From contig NZ_WSTC01000041.1 of NCBI RefSeq assembly GCF_009789195.1, positions 1 through 46,989 on the forward strand: DNA of 46,989 nt, written 5' to 3'. Below the pieces are notes generated by a model. It was not told where the DNA came from. It ran no database searches and was given only the letters and a program-made list of their open reading frames with translations. How positions within the stretch are numbered: the first letter of the stretch is position 1; each line of letters opens with the position of its first letter. Below are positions 34,885 to 43,656 of this stretch, one piece after another. Position numbers and translations under genes: made by a program. This DNA is from Paenibacillus sp. MMS18-CY102 (GTDB lineage: Bacteria > Bacillota > Bacilli > Paenibacillales > Paenibacillaceae).

Positions 34885-35247
34885 TCACCTCTTCTCATCG
34901 ATGATTGCGCCTACCGACAGCTCCTGCAACTTTTCAACAAGTTCTATAAACTTTTCTGAAGGACACTCATGTACGATTTCATGAGTGTCACTATTTAATA
35001 TCTGAACAATAACCTGCCCTGTTGGCTGATGAATTTTGTAATTGAACTCATGCGGCGTGCCTTGAACTGCACGATTCGCTTTATCAATCGCAGACATCAA
35101 TGCCTTTTCTGAAACTGATAGTATTTCATGTTTTTGCTTTTCTTTAAGGTGTCCATATTCTCCGCTAACACGGATGTAAGATTCTCCTGTATTCGACGGT
35201 ACAGACTTTTGCGCTGGATAGTTCGATGCACTCGAGCTAATATTCAT
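34885..35247 (-). CDS. flaG: FlaG family flagellar protein
   Basis: 120 residues. A disordered Ser/Asn-rich N-terminus precedes the conserved FlaG domain: EFNYKIHQPTGQVIVQILNSDTHEIVHECPSEKFIELVEKL. FlaG affects filament length; the mechanism is not well defined. It lies 19 bp after fliD in the same operon, equivalent to yvyC in B. subtilis. Confidence 0.92.
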   Translation of the reverse strand: MNISSSASNYPAQKSVPSNTGESYIRVSGEYGHLKEKQKHEILSVSEKALMSAIDKANRAVQGTPHEFNYKIHQPTGQVIVQILNSDTHEIVHECPSEKFIELVEKLQELSVGAIIDEKR

Positions 35248-35266
35248 TTATAGTCACATTCCTTTA

Positions 35267-37141
35267 CTAGGATTGTTTAGACAGCCACGATAAAACAGAG
35301 TTATTCTTAGCAACTGCTGATTCCATCGTAGAAAATCTCTTATAGAATACATCTTCCTTTTTAGAGAGTTTGTCATTCCAATCCAAAATTTTCAATTGAA
35401 TATCAGCTACATTTTTCCCCAATTCCGTTGTAATATCTGTCGTCGATCCACCAACTTTTCCTGCCTTTTTGATCAAGCTAGACAGGAAGTCATTGGACTT
35501 CTCATACAACTTCACCGCTACACCCTTTTGGCTTTCTACACCAGGATTGCTCGTAAACAACTGTGATACCGCTTGCGGGTCTTTTGCAATAGCATTACGT
35601 AACTGAGTCTCATCAATGATCAATTTACCTGCATCCTGCTGCTGACCCCGGATATACGGTGCAGTCGTGATGCCTACTTTAAACAAAGCGTTAAATTCAG
35701 AGGACACTCCATTAACATTGGTAGTGAATACTTCTCGCAATTGATTCTTTATGTCTTTTAATAAGGAAGAATCATGAAGTAGCCCTGCCTTAACCTTCTC
35801 ATCCCAAAGCTGAATATCTTTATCTTCCATATCTGCTCTCTGCTCTTCAGTTAAAGGGGCATAACCTTTTGATTTCGTTTCGTTCAACCTCTTATTTACT
35901 AATTCTATTAAATCATTGTACGCTGTAACAAAAGATTTTACCTTATTTACAATCCCGTCTGCATCGCCTGATACATTTACCGAAACTGGTGCAGTGGTAA
36001 CTTTATTAAGCGTCAGATTAATACCTGCTAAATCATTAAGTTTGGATAGCTCCGGATCCATGCTCGAACTAATTTGATATTGATTTGTATTCGAAGTCAC
36101 GTTCACTGAAGTGCCGTCTGCTTTAGTAATCGTAAACTCTGCAGCCTGACCCTTAACTGCATTAGGAATAGCATCCGCCGAGGAGATAGAACCACTTGTA
36201 AAATTAAGTGCACTCAATAAATTACCCGATACTTGTTCCAAAGTTACTTGGGTAGCACCTGTTGCACTATTTTTAAATACAATCTTATCGTTGAAGGCAT
36301 CATAACTCATGGTAGCCCCAGTTCCAGCCGAATTAACCCGTTGAATCACATCCTGCAACGTGTCTGACGATGTATAGTTAATAGAAACCCCATTAACTTT
36401 GAATTCGCCGTCTACTATTGCACCGGAAGCAAACTTTGAACTACTCGCAGCAAGCGAAGAATTGAGATCTAACCGGAATGACTGATTGTCAGTGAAGCCT
36501 AGTGAATTAACAGCTCCATTTACTTCAATAAACTTGATTTGAGGCTTGTAGCCATTGCTTCCAGCACTCGGGTCAAGTTGCAGTTCGTTTGCCCCTGTTA
36601 AATTGACTTTAACTTTATTTTGTCCAAACGATGTATCTAATTGTTTTTGCAACTCAACTTGCAATTCAGAAGGTGTGTAGCCTGTCTTCTCAGTAAGATT
36701 AATCGCTTTTGTAATACCATCAAACGTAACGAGCATCTGACTATTGGATGATGTAATATCAACTGAGGCCGACAGCGCACTTCCTGTGAAACCTTCCGTA
36801 GAAATTTTAGCGGAGCTAGATAGCTGTGCTGCCACAGCTAATTTATTCGTTGATACAGAGAATGAAGTCGCAGGCAAATTACTGCTTACTCCAACGTTTA
36901 CATCCGTAGATGATGAGGTGCCCTTCATTCCCGTCATATTAGTACTGTAACGCATTGCATTCATAGACTCACGAAAAGCAGACATCTTTGTATTAATTTC
37001 TCGATAAAGATCCATCTGAAAACTTGCTAAATCCTTTTTTTGCTTTAATTTAGATTGAGGCAACCGTTCTACTTTCATCAAATCACTAACAATCTTATCA
37101 ATATCCATACCTGATGACATACCACTGATACGCATTGGCAT
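35267..37141 (-). CDS. fliD: Flagellar filament cap protein FliD (HAP2)
   Basis: 624 residues, longer than the roughly 500 of B. subtilis; the extra length is in the variable outer domains. The N-terminal D0 (MRISGMSSGMDIDKIVSDLMKVERLP) and the C-terminal FliD_C region (VSQLFTSNPG, LSSLIKKAGKVGG, LDWNDKLSKKEDVFYKRFSTMESAVAKNNSVLSWL) are clear. It caps the growing filament and helps fold flagellin. AAAGGGCGGGG precedes the ATG, and a sigma-D promoter lies just upstream. Confidence 0.96.
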   Translation of the reverse strand: MPMRISGMSSGMDIDKIVSDLMKVERLPQSKLKQKKDLASFQMDLYREINTKMSAFRESMNAMRYSTNMTGMKGTSSSTDVNVGVSSNLPATSFSVSTNKLAVAAQLSSSAKISTEGFTGSALSASVDITSSNSQMLVTFDGITKAINLTEKTGYTPSELQVELQKQLDTSFGQNKVKVNLTGANELQLDPSAGSNGYKPQIKFIEVNGAVNSLGFTDNQSFRLDLNSSLAASSSKFASGAIVDGEFKVNGVSINYTSSDTLQDVIQRVNSAGTGATMSYDAFNDKIVFKNSATGATQVTLEQVSGNLLSALNFTSGSISSADAIPNAVKGQAAEFTITKADGTSVNVTSNTNQYQISSSMDPELSKLNDLAGINLTLNKVTTAPVSVNVSGDADGIVNKVKSFVTAYNDLIELVNKRLNETKSKGYAPLTEEQRADMEDKDIQLWDEKVKAGLLHDSSLLKDIKNQLREVFTTNVNGVSSEFNALFKVGITTAPYIRGQQQDAGKLIIDETQLRNAIAKDPQAVSQLFTSNPGVESQKGVAVKLYEKSNDFLSSLIKKAGKVGGSTTDITTELGKNVADIQLKILDWNDKLSKKEDVFYKRFSTMESAVAKNNSVLSWLSKQS

Positions 37142-37180
37142 ATAAATCCCCGCCCTTTCATTATTAATCTATTAGTATAT

Positions 37181-37208
37181 ATATCGTAATTTCTTCAACG
37201 TTTATTTA
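37181..37208 (-). promoter_or_regulatory. fliD sigma-D promoter
   Basis: Minus strand: TAAA (37208-37205), 16-bp spacer, TACGATAT (37188-37181). This fits the motility sigma factor consensus TAAA / GCCGATAT and has the same spacing as the hag and flgM promoters here. Confidence 0.7.
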
Positions 37209-37213
37209 GATAA

Positions 37214-38263
37214 TTATTGAAGTTCTTTCAGCCTCATCAAAGATGGATCATAATTATACGAAGCTGCCTCTTTATAATATTTCACTGCTACATTAGCTTT
37301 ACCCATTACTTCATAATAAACGCCTAGGTTATGCGCTGCTTTATAACTTCCAGACCCTCTCGAGGTACTATAGTCATTTGTCTCCCCGATTAATAGCGCT
37401 TTTTCGAAATAATTCTTCATCTCTTCAAGATCACCTTTTTCCATAGATAACGTACCTAACAGAAAAGGAAGGTCAGGGAAATCGGGGTACTCCTCTTGAA
37501 AGGGGTTAATTATTTCTATCGCTTCCTTAACGAATCCTAACTCTTTAAGGCTATACCCAAACTGTACGAGCATGGGGGGAAAATAGGGGCGCTGATATTC
37601 TTCAAATTCAATCGCACGTTGAAAGGCGTTGTATGCCTCTCCGAACTGCTGATTTGAATAGTACAGTTTACCAAGTTGATAATACATATAACCACTTGGT
37701 TCTGCTTCTAATTGCATTCTATATAAACGAATATACCTTTCAAATTTACCTTTAGACGCATATTCATCTTTTTCGTATCCATAGTGATCGATTCGTATTT
37801 CACTCATTTTAAAAGAAGCTAGTTTATCATTATCATGTAATTGTTCGTGAACCATACCCTTATAATGAAACCTCGAATTATTAGGAAACAGTCTAACCAT
37901 TCGATGGTTAGTGCTTTCTTGATCTTGAAAGTTGTGGATGATAACCGCCGCTGGAAAATCTGAAAATCTAATTAAATATTCATCAATCAATTTTTCAGCA
38001 GATGGCGGCAAAACCTCATCAGCATCTAAAATTAACACATGTGGTTGTGTCGCATATTGAATAGACTGGTTCCTAGCATCTGAGAAATTATTGTTCCATC
38101 TATAATGATATACTTTAGCTCCCATAGCTGCTGCTATTACTGGCGTGCGATCAAGCGAACCTGTATCTAAAACGATAACTTCATATCGTTCAGGGATGCT
38201 TCTTAGTACCCTAACTATATTGGATTCTTCGTCTTTCACAATTAAACATACAGATATATTCAC
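37214..38263 (-). CDS. GT2 - TPR glycosyltransferase, likely flagellin-modifying
   Basis: 349 residues. The GT2 domain (ISVCLIVKDEESNIVRVL, IVLDTGSLDRTPVIAAAMGA, metal-binding LDADEVL) is followed by TPR repeats (YYQLGKLYYSNQQFGEAYNAFQRAIEF; AHNLGVYYEVMGKANVAVKYYKEA). The start is GTG 38263, six bases after AGAAGGGG. Its place between hag and fliD, not seen in B. subtilis 168, is typical of genes for flagellin glycosylation. The GT2 part resembles that of the cassette gene at 28689. The target protein is an inference. Confidence 0.88.
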   Translation of the reverse strand: MNISVCLIVKDEESNIVRVLRSIPERYEVIVLDTGSLDRTPVIAAAMGAKVYHYRWNNNFSDARNQSIQYATQPHVLILDADEVLPPSAEKLIDEYLIRFSDFPAAVIIHNFQDQESTNHRMVRLFPNNSRFHYKGMVHEQLHDNDKLASFKMSEIRIDHYGYEKDEYASKGKFERYIRLYRMQLEAEPSGYMYYQLGKLYYSNQQFGEAYNAFQRAIEFEEYQRPYFPPMLVQFGYSLKELGFVKEAIEIINPFQEEYPDFPDLPFLLGTLSMEKGDLEEMKNYFEKALLIGETNDYSTSRGSGSYKAAHNLGVYYEVMGKANVAVKYYKEAASYNYDPSLMRLKELQ

Positions 38264-38282
38264 TGTTATCCCCTTCTCTTAT

Positions 38283-38312
38283 TAAAAAAGAAAGCCCACA
38301 AAGTGGGCTTTC
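38283..38312 (-). terminator. hag terminator
   Basis: GAAAGCCCAC (38290-38299) pairs with GTGGGCTTTC (38303-38312), loop AAA. On the minus strand it is followed by TTTTTTAAT. It stands 18 bp past the flagellin stop and insulates the glycosyltransferase gene from the very strong hag transcript. Confidence 0.92.
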
Positions 38313-38329
38313 TTCTTATCTTCTTAAGA

Positions 38330-39148
38330 TTAACGAAGAAGTTGCAATACGCCTTGTGGCGCTTGGTTAGCTTGTGCCAACATAGCTGTCGAAGCTTGTT
38401 GCAGAATGTTGAATTTCGTGTACGACATCATTTCATCAGCCATGTCAGTGTCACGGATACGGGATTCTGCAGCTTGCAGGTTCTCAGCTGTTGCGCCCAA
38501 GTTGTTGTACGTATGCTCGAGTTGGTTTTGGTAAGCACCCAGGTTCGAACGAGCTGTGTTAACTTTACCAATAGCACCATCAACAAGCGTCAGAACAGCC
38601 TTAACGTTAGCCGAAGTCAGACCAAGTCCACCTGCTCCGGACTGAATGTTGTATACGCCAGCCGTGTTGAGGTTAAGAAGTACGGATTCGGACGTGCCGC
38701 CACCGATTTGGATCGTGATTGGAGCAGCGATCGAACCATCAAGCAACGTGATGCCATTGAATTTCGTGCTCGTTGCAATGCTGTCGATTGCGCCTTTGAG
38801 GCTCACGTACTCGGAGTCCATTGCAGCCAAGTCAGATGCATTGTACGTTCCGTTGTTCGATTGTACTGCGAGTTCTTTGATACGCGTCAGCATATCGGAA
38901 ACTTCGCCCATTGCGCCTTCAGCCGTTTGAACGAGCGATACGCCGTCTTGCGCGTTACGCATACCTTGGTTCAACGATTTAATTTGCGCACGCATTTTTT
39001 CGGAAATCGAAAGGCCTGCAGCGTCATCAGCAGCGCGGTTTACGCGGTAGCCGGACGAAAGTTTTTCGCTCGATTTACCTTGTTGAATGTTGTTAGTTAC
39101 GAGGTTACGGTGTGCGTTCATTGCGTTAAGATTGTGGTTGATAATCAT
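38330..39148 (-). CDS. hag: Flagellin
   Basis: 272-residue filament subunit. The conserved N-terminal D0/D1 (INHNLNAMNAHRNL, SSEKLSSGYRVNRAADDAAGLSISEKMR) and C-terminal D1/D0 (NLGAYQNQLEHTYNNL, AESRIRDTDMADEM, ILQQASTAMLAQANQAPQGVLQLLR) flank a short variable domain (about 110-190) with many Ser, Thr and Asn, possible glycosylation sites. Expression is under a sigma-D promoter, and translation is under CsrA, judged from two GGA sites in the leader. Confidence 0.98.
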   Translation of the reverse strand: MIINHNLNAMNAHRNLVTNNIQQGKSSEKLSSGYRVNRAADDAAGLSISEKMRAQIKSLNQGMRNAQDGVSLVQTAEGAMGEVSDMLTRIKELAVQSNNGTYNASDLAAMDSEYVSLKGAIDSIATSTKFNGITLLDGSIAAPITIQIGGGTSESVLLNLNTAGVYNIQSGAGGLGLTSANVKAVLTLVDGAIGKVNTARSNLGAYQNQLEHTYNNLGATAENLQAAESRIRDTDMADEMMSYTKFNILQQASTAMLAQANQAPQGVLQLLR

Positions 39149-39154
39149 TGGAAA

Positions 39155-39191
39155 ATTCCTCCCTGAATTGTATTGTCCACTTCCATGTGGA
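39155..39191 (-). promoter_or_regulatory. Two CsrA-binding sites in the hag leader
   Basis: The upstream site is the hairpin TCCAC-ATGGAA-GTGGA (39191-39176), which shows GGA in the loop. The second is the Shine-Dalgarno itself, CAGGGAGGA (near 39166-39156). Dual sites of this kind let CsrA block flagellin translation until FliW binds CsrA, as in B. subtilis. Confidence 0.75.
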
Positions 39192-39216
39192 GCAGGCTTT
39201 TCGCCCTACATTAACT

Positions 39217-39244
39217 TTATCGGAGCTATTTGATGATAAGTTTA
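39217..39244 (-). promoter_or_regulatory. hag sigma-D promoter
   Basis: Minus strand: TAAA (39244-39241), 16-bp spacer, TCCGATAA (39224-39217). It gives a leader of roughly 60 nt that carries the CsrA sites. Confidence 0.85.
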
Positions 39245-39275
39245 TAGTGAATTAGAGATTTTTTTTGTATTTTTC

Positions 39276-39512
39276 TTATTCGGACCCATGCCTTTGTACC
39301 CAGTTTCTTAAACGTTCCATTTCTTCCTTAGTTGATATGGCATCTTGGTTTGAAGCCTTCACATCATCGATGACTTCCCTACGAAGAATGCTATATTCTC
39401 TTGGTGCCGCAATCCCAATTTTCACTTGTTCTCCCTCTATTGACGTAATAATAATTTCTATATTTTGATTAATTACAATTGACTGTCCGCGTTTACGACT
39501 AAGAATTAACAT
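39276..39512 (-). CDS. csrA: Carbon storage/translation regulator CsrA
   Basis: 78-residue RNA-binding dimer that blocks translation of hag. It has the conserved MLILSRKRGQSIVINQNIEI strand region, then GEQVKIGIAAPREYSILRREV with the RNA-contacting Arg; the C-terminal tail is extended as in Firmicutes that use FliW. It starts 2 bp after the fliW stop codon, so the two are translated together, which suits their partner-switching with flagellin. Confidence 0.97.
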   Translation of the reverse strand: MLILSRKRGQSIVINQNIEIIITSIEGEQVKIGIAAPREYSILRREVIDDVKASNQDAISTKEEMERLRNWVQRHGSE

Positions 39513-39514
39513 CT

Positions 39515-39931
39515 TTATTCCCCCTCACTTTGCAGAGGAAATAGCGGAGCATTAACCGGATAGTTAGAATGATTCAAAATAAACTGCCTTGCCATTCCGG
39601 TTGAAATGTTTATAACAATTGGCGCCACTAGATTTATAGTTGAATGCGTGAATTTCGATTTCATCGTTACTATTGTGTATACGGCTACTTGTTCAGGCTG
39701 CTCGATGCGTAAGACCTCAATAATCTCATCACTGAGCTTAAACTCATAATCAGGATAAACCTCAAATGGAGAAACGACAACGAATCCTATACCCGCGTCT
39801 TCTTCGCTTTGTAACATCCAAAACGGACTCGATGCATCTATCTGTTCCACTTTAAAATATTTTAAATGTTCAAATCCTACGATGCTGCTTGAGAAATCAA
39901 TCTTTACGTCTTTAATAATATTGTAGATCAC
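39515..39931 (-). CDS. fliW: Flagellar assembly factor FliW
   Basis: 138 residues. FliW binds either CsrA or cytoplasmic flagellin, linking filament export to flagellin translation. Conserved segments are IVGFEHLKYFKVEQID, FWMLQSEEDAGIGFVVVSPFEVYPDYEF and APIVINISTGMARQFIL. GTG 39931 follows GGAGG by seven bases; the longer in-frame ATG reading upstream would enter the terminator region and is not supported. It forms an operon with csrA. Confidence 0.94.
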   Translation of the reverse strand: MIYNIIKDVKIDFSSSIVGFEHLKYFKVEQIDASSPFWMLQSEEDAGIGFVVVSPFEVYPDYEFKLSDEIIEVLRIEQPEQVAVYTIVTMKSKFTHSTINLVAPIVINISTGMARQFILNHSNYPVNAPLFPLQSEGE

Positions 39932-39971
39932 GGCAACGCCTCCGATTCTGTAGATTTGCACGAACTTTTTT

Positions 39972-40005
39972 AAAAAAACGATGCTATAGCATTCGCTATA
40001 GCATC
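39972..40005 (-). terminator. Terminator of the flgM-yviE operon
   Basis: GATGCTATAGC and GCTATAGCATC form a perfect 11-bp stem (39995-40005 with 39980-39990), loop of four bases, followed on the minus strand by seven T. It begins two bases after the yviE-like stop codon and separates the flgM operon from fliW-csrA. Confidence 0.92.
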
Positions 40006-40006
40006 A

Positions 40007-40576
40007 TTATTTATACAGATCATATTGTGTTACCTCTATTTGAATCGAATTTTTCTGACGCAAATAAATCTCAAACTTCCCACGCTGTGCTTCAATCTCT
40101 GCTGGTTGTGGCGTGTATTCAATTGATACGGGAGAAGGCGTAATTCTCGTCTCCACCTCCCCTGGCATGAACTGAACTTTCACATTATTATACCCGGGCG
40201 AAGCAATCTGATAACTTACAGGATTCGGAGCGAATAGTGCATTTTGCGCTAGATCAGCAAACGCGCTTCTTGATGTCGTTATATTGGCCATTCGTTTTCC
40301 CTCTTCAACTTGTTGTGCTAGTTGCTGAAGAAATACTGACTTCATTTGACTATAGATTCCGCTACTCCACTCTAAATTCGGACCTTTGCCTAATGCATGC
40401 AAAGCTTCTGTAGAATCAACTGACAGCTGAGGTCTTGTTGATTCAAAATCTAGAGTTGCTGCATTTTGTTGAATACGTTGTTCCCCACGCGGCATATGCA
40501 TTTGTTGTTGGGTTGGGTCCGCATCTATGCCAATTGCTGCAAAGGTCTGTCGAATAGATAATCGTAGGTCATTCAC
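40007..40576 (-). CDS. yviE: YviE-like flagellar-locus protein (DUF6470)
   Basis: About 189 residues. The family is found only beside flgL and fliW in Firmicutes and has no known biochemical role. It begins with LRLSIRQTFAAIGIDADPTQQQM, has a helical middle (MKSVFLQQLAQQVEEGKRMAN), and ends with a beta-rich SPVSIEYTPQPAEIEAQRGKFEIYLRQ. Either TTG 40579 or GTG 40576 could start it; GGAGG fits both. It lies 18 bp after flgL and ends the flgM operon. Confidence 0.88.
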   Translation of the reverse strand: MNDLRLSIRQTFAAIGIDADPTQQQMHMPRGEQRIQQNAATLDFESTRPQLSVDSTEALHALGKGPNLEWSSGIYSQMKSVFLQQLAQQVEEGKRMANITTSRSAFADLAQNALFAPNPVSYQIASPGYNNVKVQFMPGEVETRITPSPVSIEYTPQPAEIEAQRGKFEIYLRQKNSIQIEVTQYDLYK

Positions 40577-40594
40577 CAACGAACGCCTCCTTTC

Positions 40595-41503
40595 TTACCG
40601 CAAGTAGTCGATAAGAGTAGGACTAATAATTTTGGCACCTGTTGATAACGAAGCTTGATAAACTGCTTCTTCTTGGTTATATTTCATAATTGTCTCTGCC
40701 ATATCCGTATCTTCCGTCTTACTTTGAAGCCCTGTTAAATTATAATTTAAATCTTGGAGGCGCGTATCGATTAAATCGATTCTGTTCGTACGAGCGCCCA
40801 CCTCAGATCGAATATTAATAATTTTATCATAACGCGTGTTTAAGCGGGCATACGCATCTGCCAAGGCAGCTCTATCCGCTGTAGGAGAAAGTGCATTCTG
40901 TATATCTTTCAATGCTTTGAACAAATTGTCCGTGTCAGTTGTTTTACCGAAAACCTCACCACCGGTCACATTAGTCGCAACTGTTACTCCAGCAGCAAAG
41001 CGAACCTTGAAAAGTTGATCGTCTGTTTCCGGTGCTGTAGTCGTCGAAGCGGTAGCAGGGTTATATGGGGTCTTATCTGTCATCTGACCGTTAAAAATGT
41101 ACTTTCCATTCAGCTGGTCATTACCGAAAATAACAGCTTGTTCATAGATCTGTCCGACTTCAATCGAAATTGCATCCAAAGCAGATTGTGGATTCGTTCC
41201 GTTTAGCGCTTGAACGCTTAATTCTTGAACGCGCTGGACAACATCATTCAATTGACCAAGTACCGTATCGGCGTGATCCAGTTGTGATTTTGCTTGTGCA
41301 ATGTTCTTATCATATTGTTCATTCATTGCGAGCTCGCTGCGATAGCGAAGTGAGTAGGTAATGCCTACTGGATCATCGGATGGCTTGTTAAGTTTACGTC
41401 CAGTTGAGAGTTCATTTTGTTGGCCTTGCATACGAGTCAAGTTGTGGTTAATATTCCGCATCAACTGACCTTGCATCATTCCGGGAGTTACACGTAATGC
41501 CAT
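40595..41503 (-). CDS. flgL: Flagellar hook-filament junction protein FlgL (HAP3)
   Basis: 302 residues joining hook and filament. It has a flagellin-like N-terminus (ALRVTPGMMQGQLMRNINHNLTRM, NELSTGRKLNKPSDDPVGITYSLRYRSEL) and C-terminus (IDLIDTRLQDLNYNLTGLQSKTEDTDMAETIMKYNQEEAVYQASLSTGAKI). ATG 41503 is chosen because GGAGG stands nine bases upstream and it begins as the family does; an earlier in-frame start is not supported. It follows flgK after an 89-bp gap with a hairpin. Confidence 0.95.
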   Translation of the reverse strand: MALRVTPGMMQGQLMRNINHNLTRMQGQQNELSTGRKLNKPSDDPVGITYSLRYRSELAMNEQYDKNIAQAKSQLDHADTVLGQLNDVVQRVQELSVQALNGTNPQSALDAISIEVGQIYEQAVIFGNDQLNGKYIFNGQMTDKTPYNPATASTTTAPETDDQLFKVRFAAGVTVATNVTGGEVFGKTTDTDNLFKALKDIQNALSPTADRAALADAYARLNTRYDKIINIRSEVGARTNRIDLIDTRLQDLNYNLTGLQSKTEDTDMAETIMKYNQEEAVYQASLSTGAKIISPTLIDYLR

Positions 41504-41539
41504 ATCATGAATCCTCCTCAAGGTTTCTTATAGTAGGAA

Positions 41540-41557
41540 GGCGGGCACTAGCCCGCC
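41540..41557 (-). other. Intercistronic hairpin between flgK and flgL
   Basis: GGCGGGC pairs with GCCCGCC around four bases. No U tract follows on the minus strand, so it is more likely an mRNA processing or stability element than a terminator. Confidence 0.5.
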
Positions 41558-41592
41558 ATTATCATATATTTTACTTATTCATTGCTTACGGA

Positions 41593-43119
41593 CTATCGAC
41601 CCACAATTCCCATCCCATTAATGACTTTGTCTAAAGTTTCGTCAATTGTAGTCATAAAGCGCGCCGCTGCCGAATATGCGTGCTGAAACTTTATTAATTC
41701 AGACATCTCTTCATCTAACGAGACACCACTAACGGATTGACGGCGAGAATCGACTTGTGTAACGATATCTTGTTGATTAGTCGCTTGGCGGTCTGCCTCT
41801 TGCGATTGCAGACCGAGCTGGCCAATCATAGAAGCATAGAATTCATCGATCGTTCCTGCTGTAATTCCATTCTGGCTTGCTATAGGAGAGAACTTGAATG
41901 GCGTTTCTTTCAAACCAGCCATCAAGTTAGCCAACGTATTGTTGCCTTTAACCGTTTCATTCACACCATTTGTAATCGCAGTACGTAACGACGTGGCAAT
42001 ATTCATTGGATCGTCAACGATATCTTGGCTCAGGCGAATGTTCGCGGCCGTAATCGTTGGAGTCCCATCACTGGTTACGAATATATCATCCGCTTGTCTA
42101 GGCGGATTCGTGAACAAGTAACCGAGGTTATGTAATCCGTTGATGCCTCTAACCGTTGTTGTAAGATCTGCCGCAAGTTGAGACCCATTAAAAGTTGAAC
42201 CTGCAGGGATCGTGATCGTGATCTCACCGTTGACAAACGTATCCGCCATTGCATCGAGTTGGCTTTCATAATCTTTAAGAATTTGGTCACGTGATACGAG
42301 CAAGCCTTGAATCTCGCCGCCCACGACTCCGCCGCTGTTGAATTGCGTTTCTAGTGCTTGTACCGTCGTACCTGGCGCATTCAAACCATCCACTAGCATA
42401 ATGCTGCCTACCGAAATATCATAACCATCTGCGGTGTTGACAACCGATACATTGACCATTTTGGAAAGTTGATCTACGAGGTAATCGCGTTCATCCATCA
42501 AGTCGTTCGGGTTATCGCCGTATGCTTCGAGTCGTTTGATTTCTAAGTTCAGATCCGCTACAGAGTTTGAGATCGAATTGATTTGTGCCGTCTTGGTAGC
42601 GATGTTAGTTGTAAGATCGTTATCGAGATCCGTTAAGTGCTTGCTCGTTTCATTAAATGCATCGACGAGTGCAAGCGCGTTTTCACGAACAATTTTGCGC
42701 CCAGTAATACTCTCTGGGTCCTTCCCGAGATCCGTCCATGACTTCCAGAAGTTATCCATGACTGTGCGAATGCCGGAGTCCGAAGGCTCGTTAAATACCG
42801 TCTCAAGCTTGCTCAGCGTGTCGGATTGGATCGACCATTCGCCGAGGCTGCGGTTCGCGTTGCGGAATTGGTCGTCGAGGAATTTCTCGCGCACGCGCGT
42901 GATCGACGTGAACTCGACGCCGGTACCGAGCTGGCCCGGGATGTTGCTGCGCATGTAGCCCGGCGCTTCAATTGGACGGGATGCGACAAGGTTAACGCGT
43001 TGGCGTGAGAACCCCGGCGTATTCGCATTGGCGATGTTGTGGCCCGTTGTGCTGATGTTGGCTTGTTCGGTGAACAGGCTTCGTTTGGCTGTTTCTATGC
43101 TATGGAATGTCGATCTCAT
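41593..43119 (-). CDS. flgK: Flagellar hook-associated protein FlgK (HAP1)
   Basis: 508 residues. The N-terminus (STFHSIETAKRSLFTEQANISTTGHNIANANTPGFSRQRVNL) is the rod/hook family signature, and the C-terminus (VSGVSLDEEMSELIKFQHAYSAAARFMTTIDETLDKVINGMGIVGR) is the classic FlgK ending. The middle carries the coiled FlgK_helical region (DLNLEIKRLEAYGDNPNDLMDERDYLVDQLS). It lies 12 bp after flgN in the flgM operon. Confidence 0.97.
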   Translation of the reverse strand: MRSTFHSIETAKRSLFTEQANISTTGHNIANANTPGFSRQRVNLVASRPIEAPGYMRSNIPGQLGTGVEFTSITRVREKFLDDQFRNANRSLGEWSIQSDTLSKLETVFNEPSDSGIRTVMDNFWKSWTDLGKDPESITGRKIVRENALALVDAFNETSKHLTDLDNDLTTNIATKTAQINSISNSVADLNLEIKRLEAYGDNPNDLMDERDYLVDQLSKMVNVSVVNTADGYDISVGSIMLVDGLNAPGTTVQALETQFNSGGVVGGEIQGLLVSRDQILKDYESQLDAMADTFVNGEITITIPAGSTFNGSQLAADLTTTVRGINGLHNLGYLFTNPPRQADDIFVTSDGTPTITAANIRLSQDIVDDPMNIATSLRTAITNGVNETVKGNNTLANLMAGLKETPFKFSPIASQNGITAGTIDEFYASMIGQLGLQSQEADRQATNQQDIVTQVDSRRQSVSGVSLDEEMSELIKFQHAYSAAARFMTTIDETLDKVINGMGIVGR

Positions 43120-43131
43120 CGATTACGCTCC

Positions 43132-43641
43132 TTAGACCTTCGAATTGTATCGTCCCGCATTGGACGAACCGTATTTTAACTCTGCCGGATTCGAGTAGGT
43201 ATAGCTTTCATCCTCCGGGCTTACGATAATTTCTAATGAGAACTGGATAAAATCAAGCGACTGCTTAAGCAACTGCTGATTGTCCTCGTTTACTCTAACC
43301 AGTTCCTTCACCACTTTGCTAAGCTGCTCATGGAGCTGTTGGAGCTTTAAGCGCTCCTCTACCTCGAACACGACGCTCATCAGCTGCTTCTGCGTGACGG
43401 CAACGCGCGAGTATACGCCTTTGGCAGCCATTACTTTGGTTGATTCCAAGCCTCGCTCGGCCTCTAGCTGCCCGATCCGTTTATTGAGCCGGTTCTCCGT
43501 CATCATATACTTAGTCAGCTGTTCCAGATCGTTAGCAATAATCGCATGTTTCTTGACTCGTGCTGTCTCAAGCAGCTCCTCATGCGCTTCAACCATCTGT
43601 TCAAGCGTTCCGATTATTTCTGCCACTGCCATGCTGTTCAC
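43132..43641 (-). CDS. flgN: Flagellar export chaperone FlgN
   Basis: 169-residue helical chaperone for the hook-junction proteins FlgK and FlgL, which are encoded directly downstream. Typical FlgN features are IIGTLEQMVEAHEELLETARVKKHAIIANDLEQLTKYM and the central coiled-coil RIGQLEAERGL. The start is GTG 43641 or ATG 43632; both have possible ribosome binding sites (GGAAG and GGGTGA). It is 15 bp from flgM. Equivalent to B. subtilis yvyG. Confidence 0.92.
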   Translation of the reverse strand: MNSMAVAEIIGTLEQMVEAHEELLETARVKKHAIIANDLEQLTKYMMTENRLNKRIGQLEAERGLESTKVMAAKGVYSRVAVTQKQLMSVVFEVEERLKLQQLHEQLSKVVKELVRVNEDNQQLLKQSLDFIQFSLEIIVSPEDESYTYSNPAELKYGSSNAGRYNSKV

Positions 43642-43656
43642 CCGCGCTTCCGCCGA

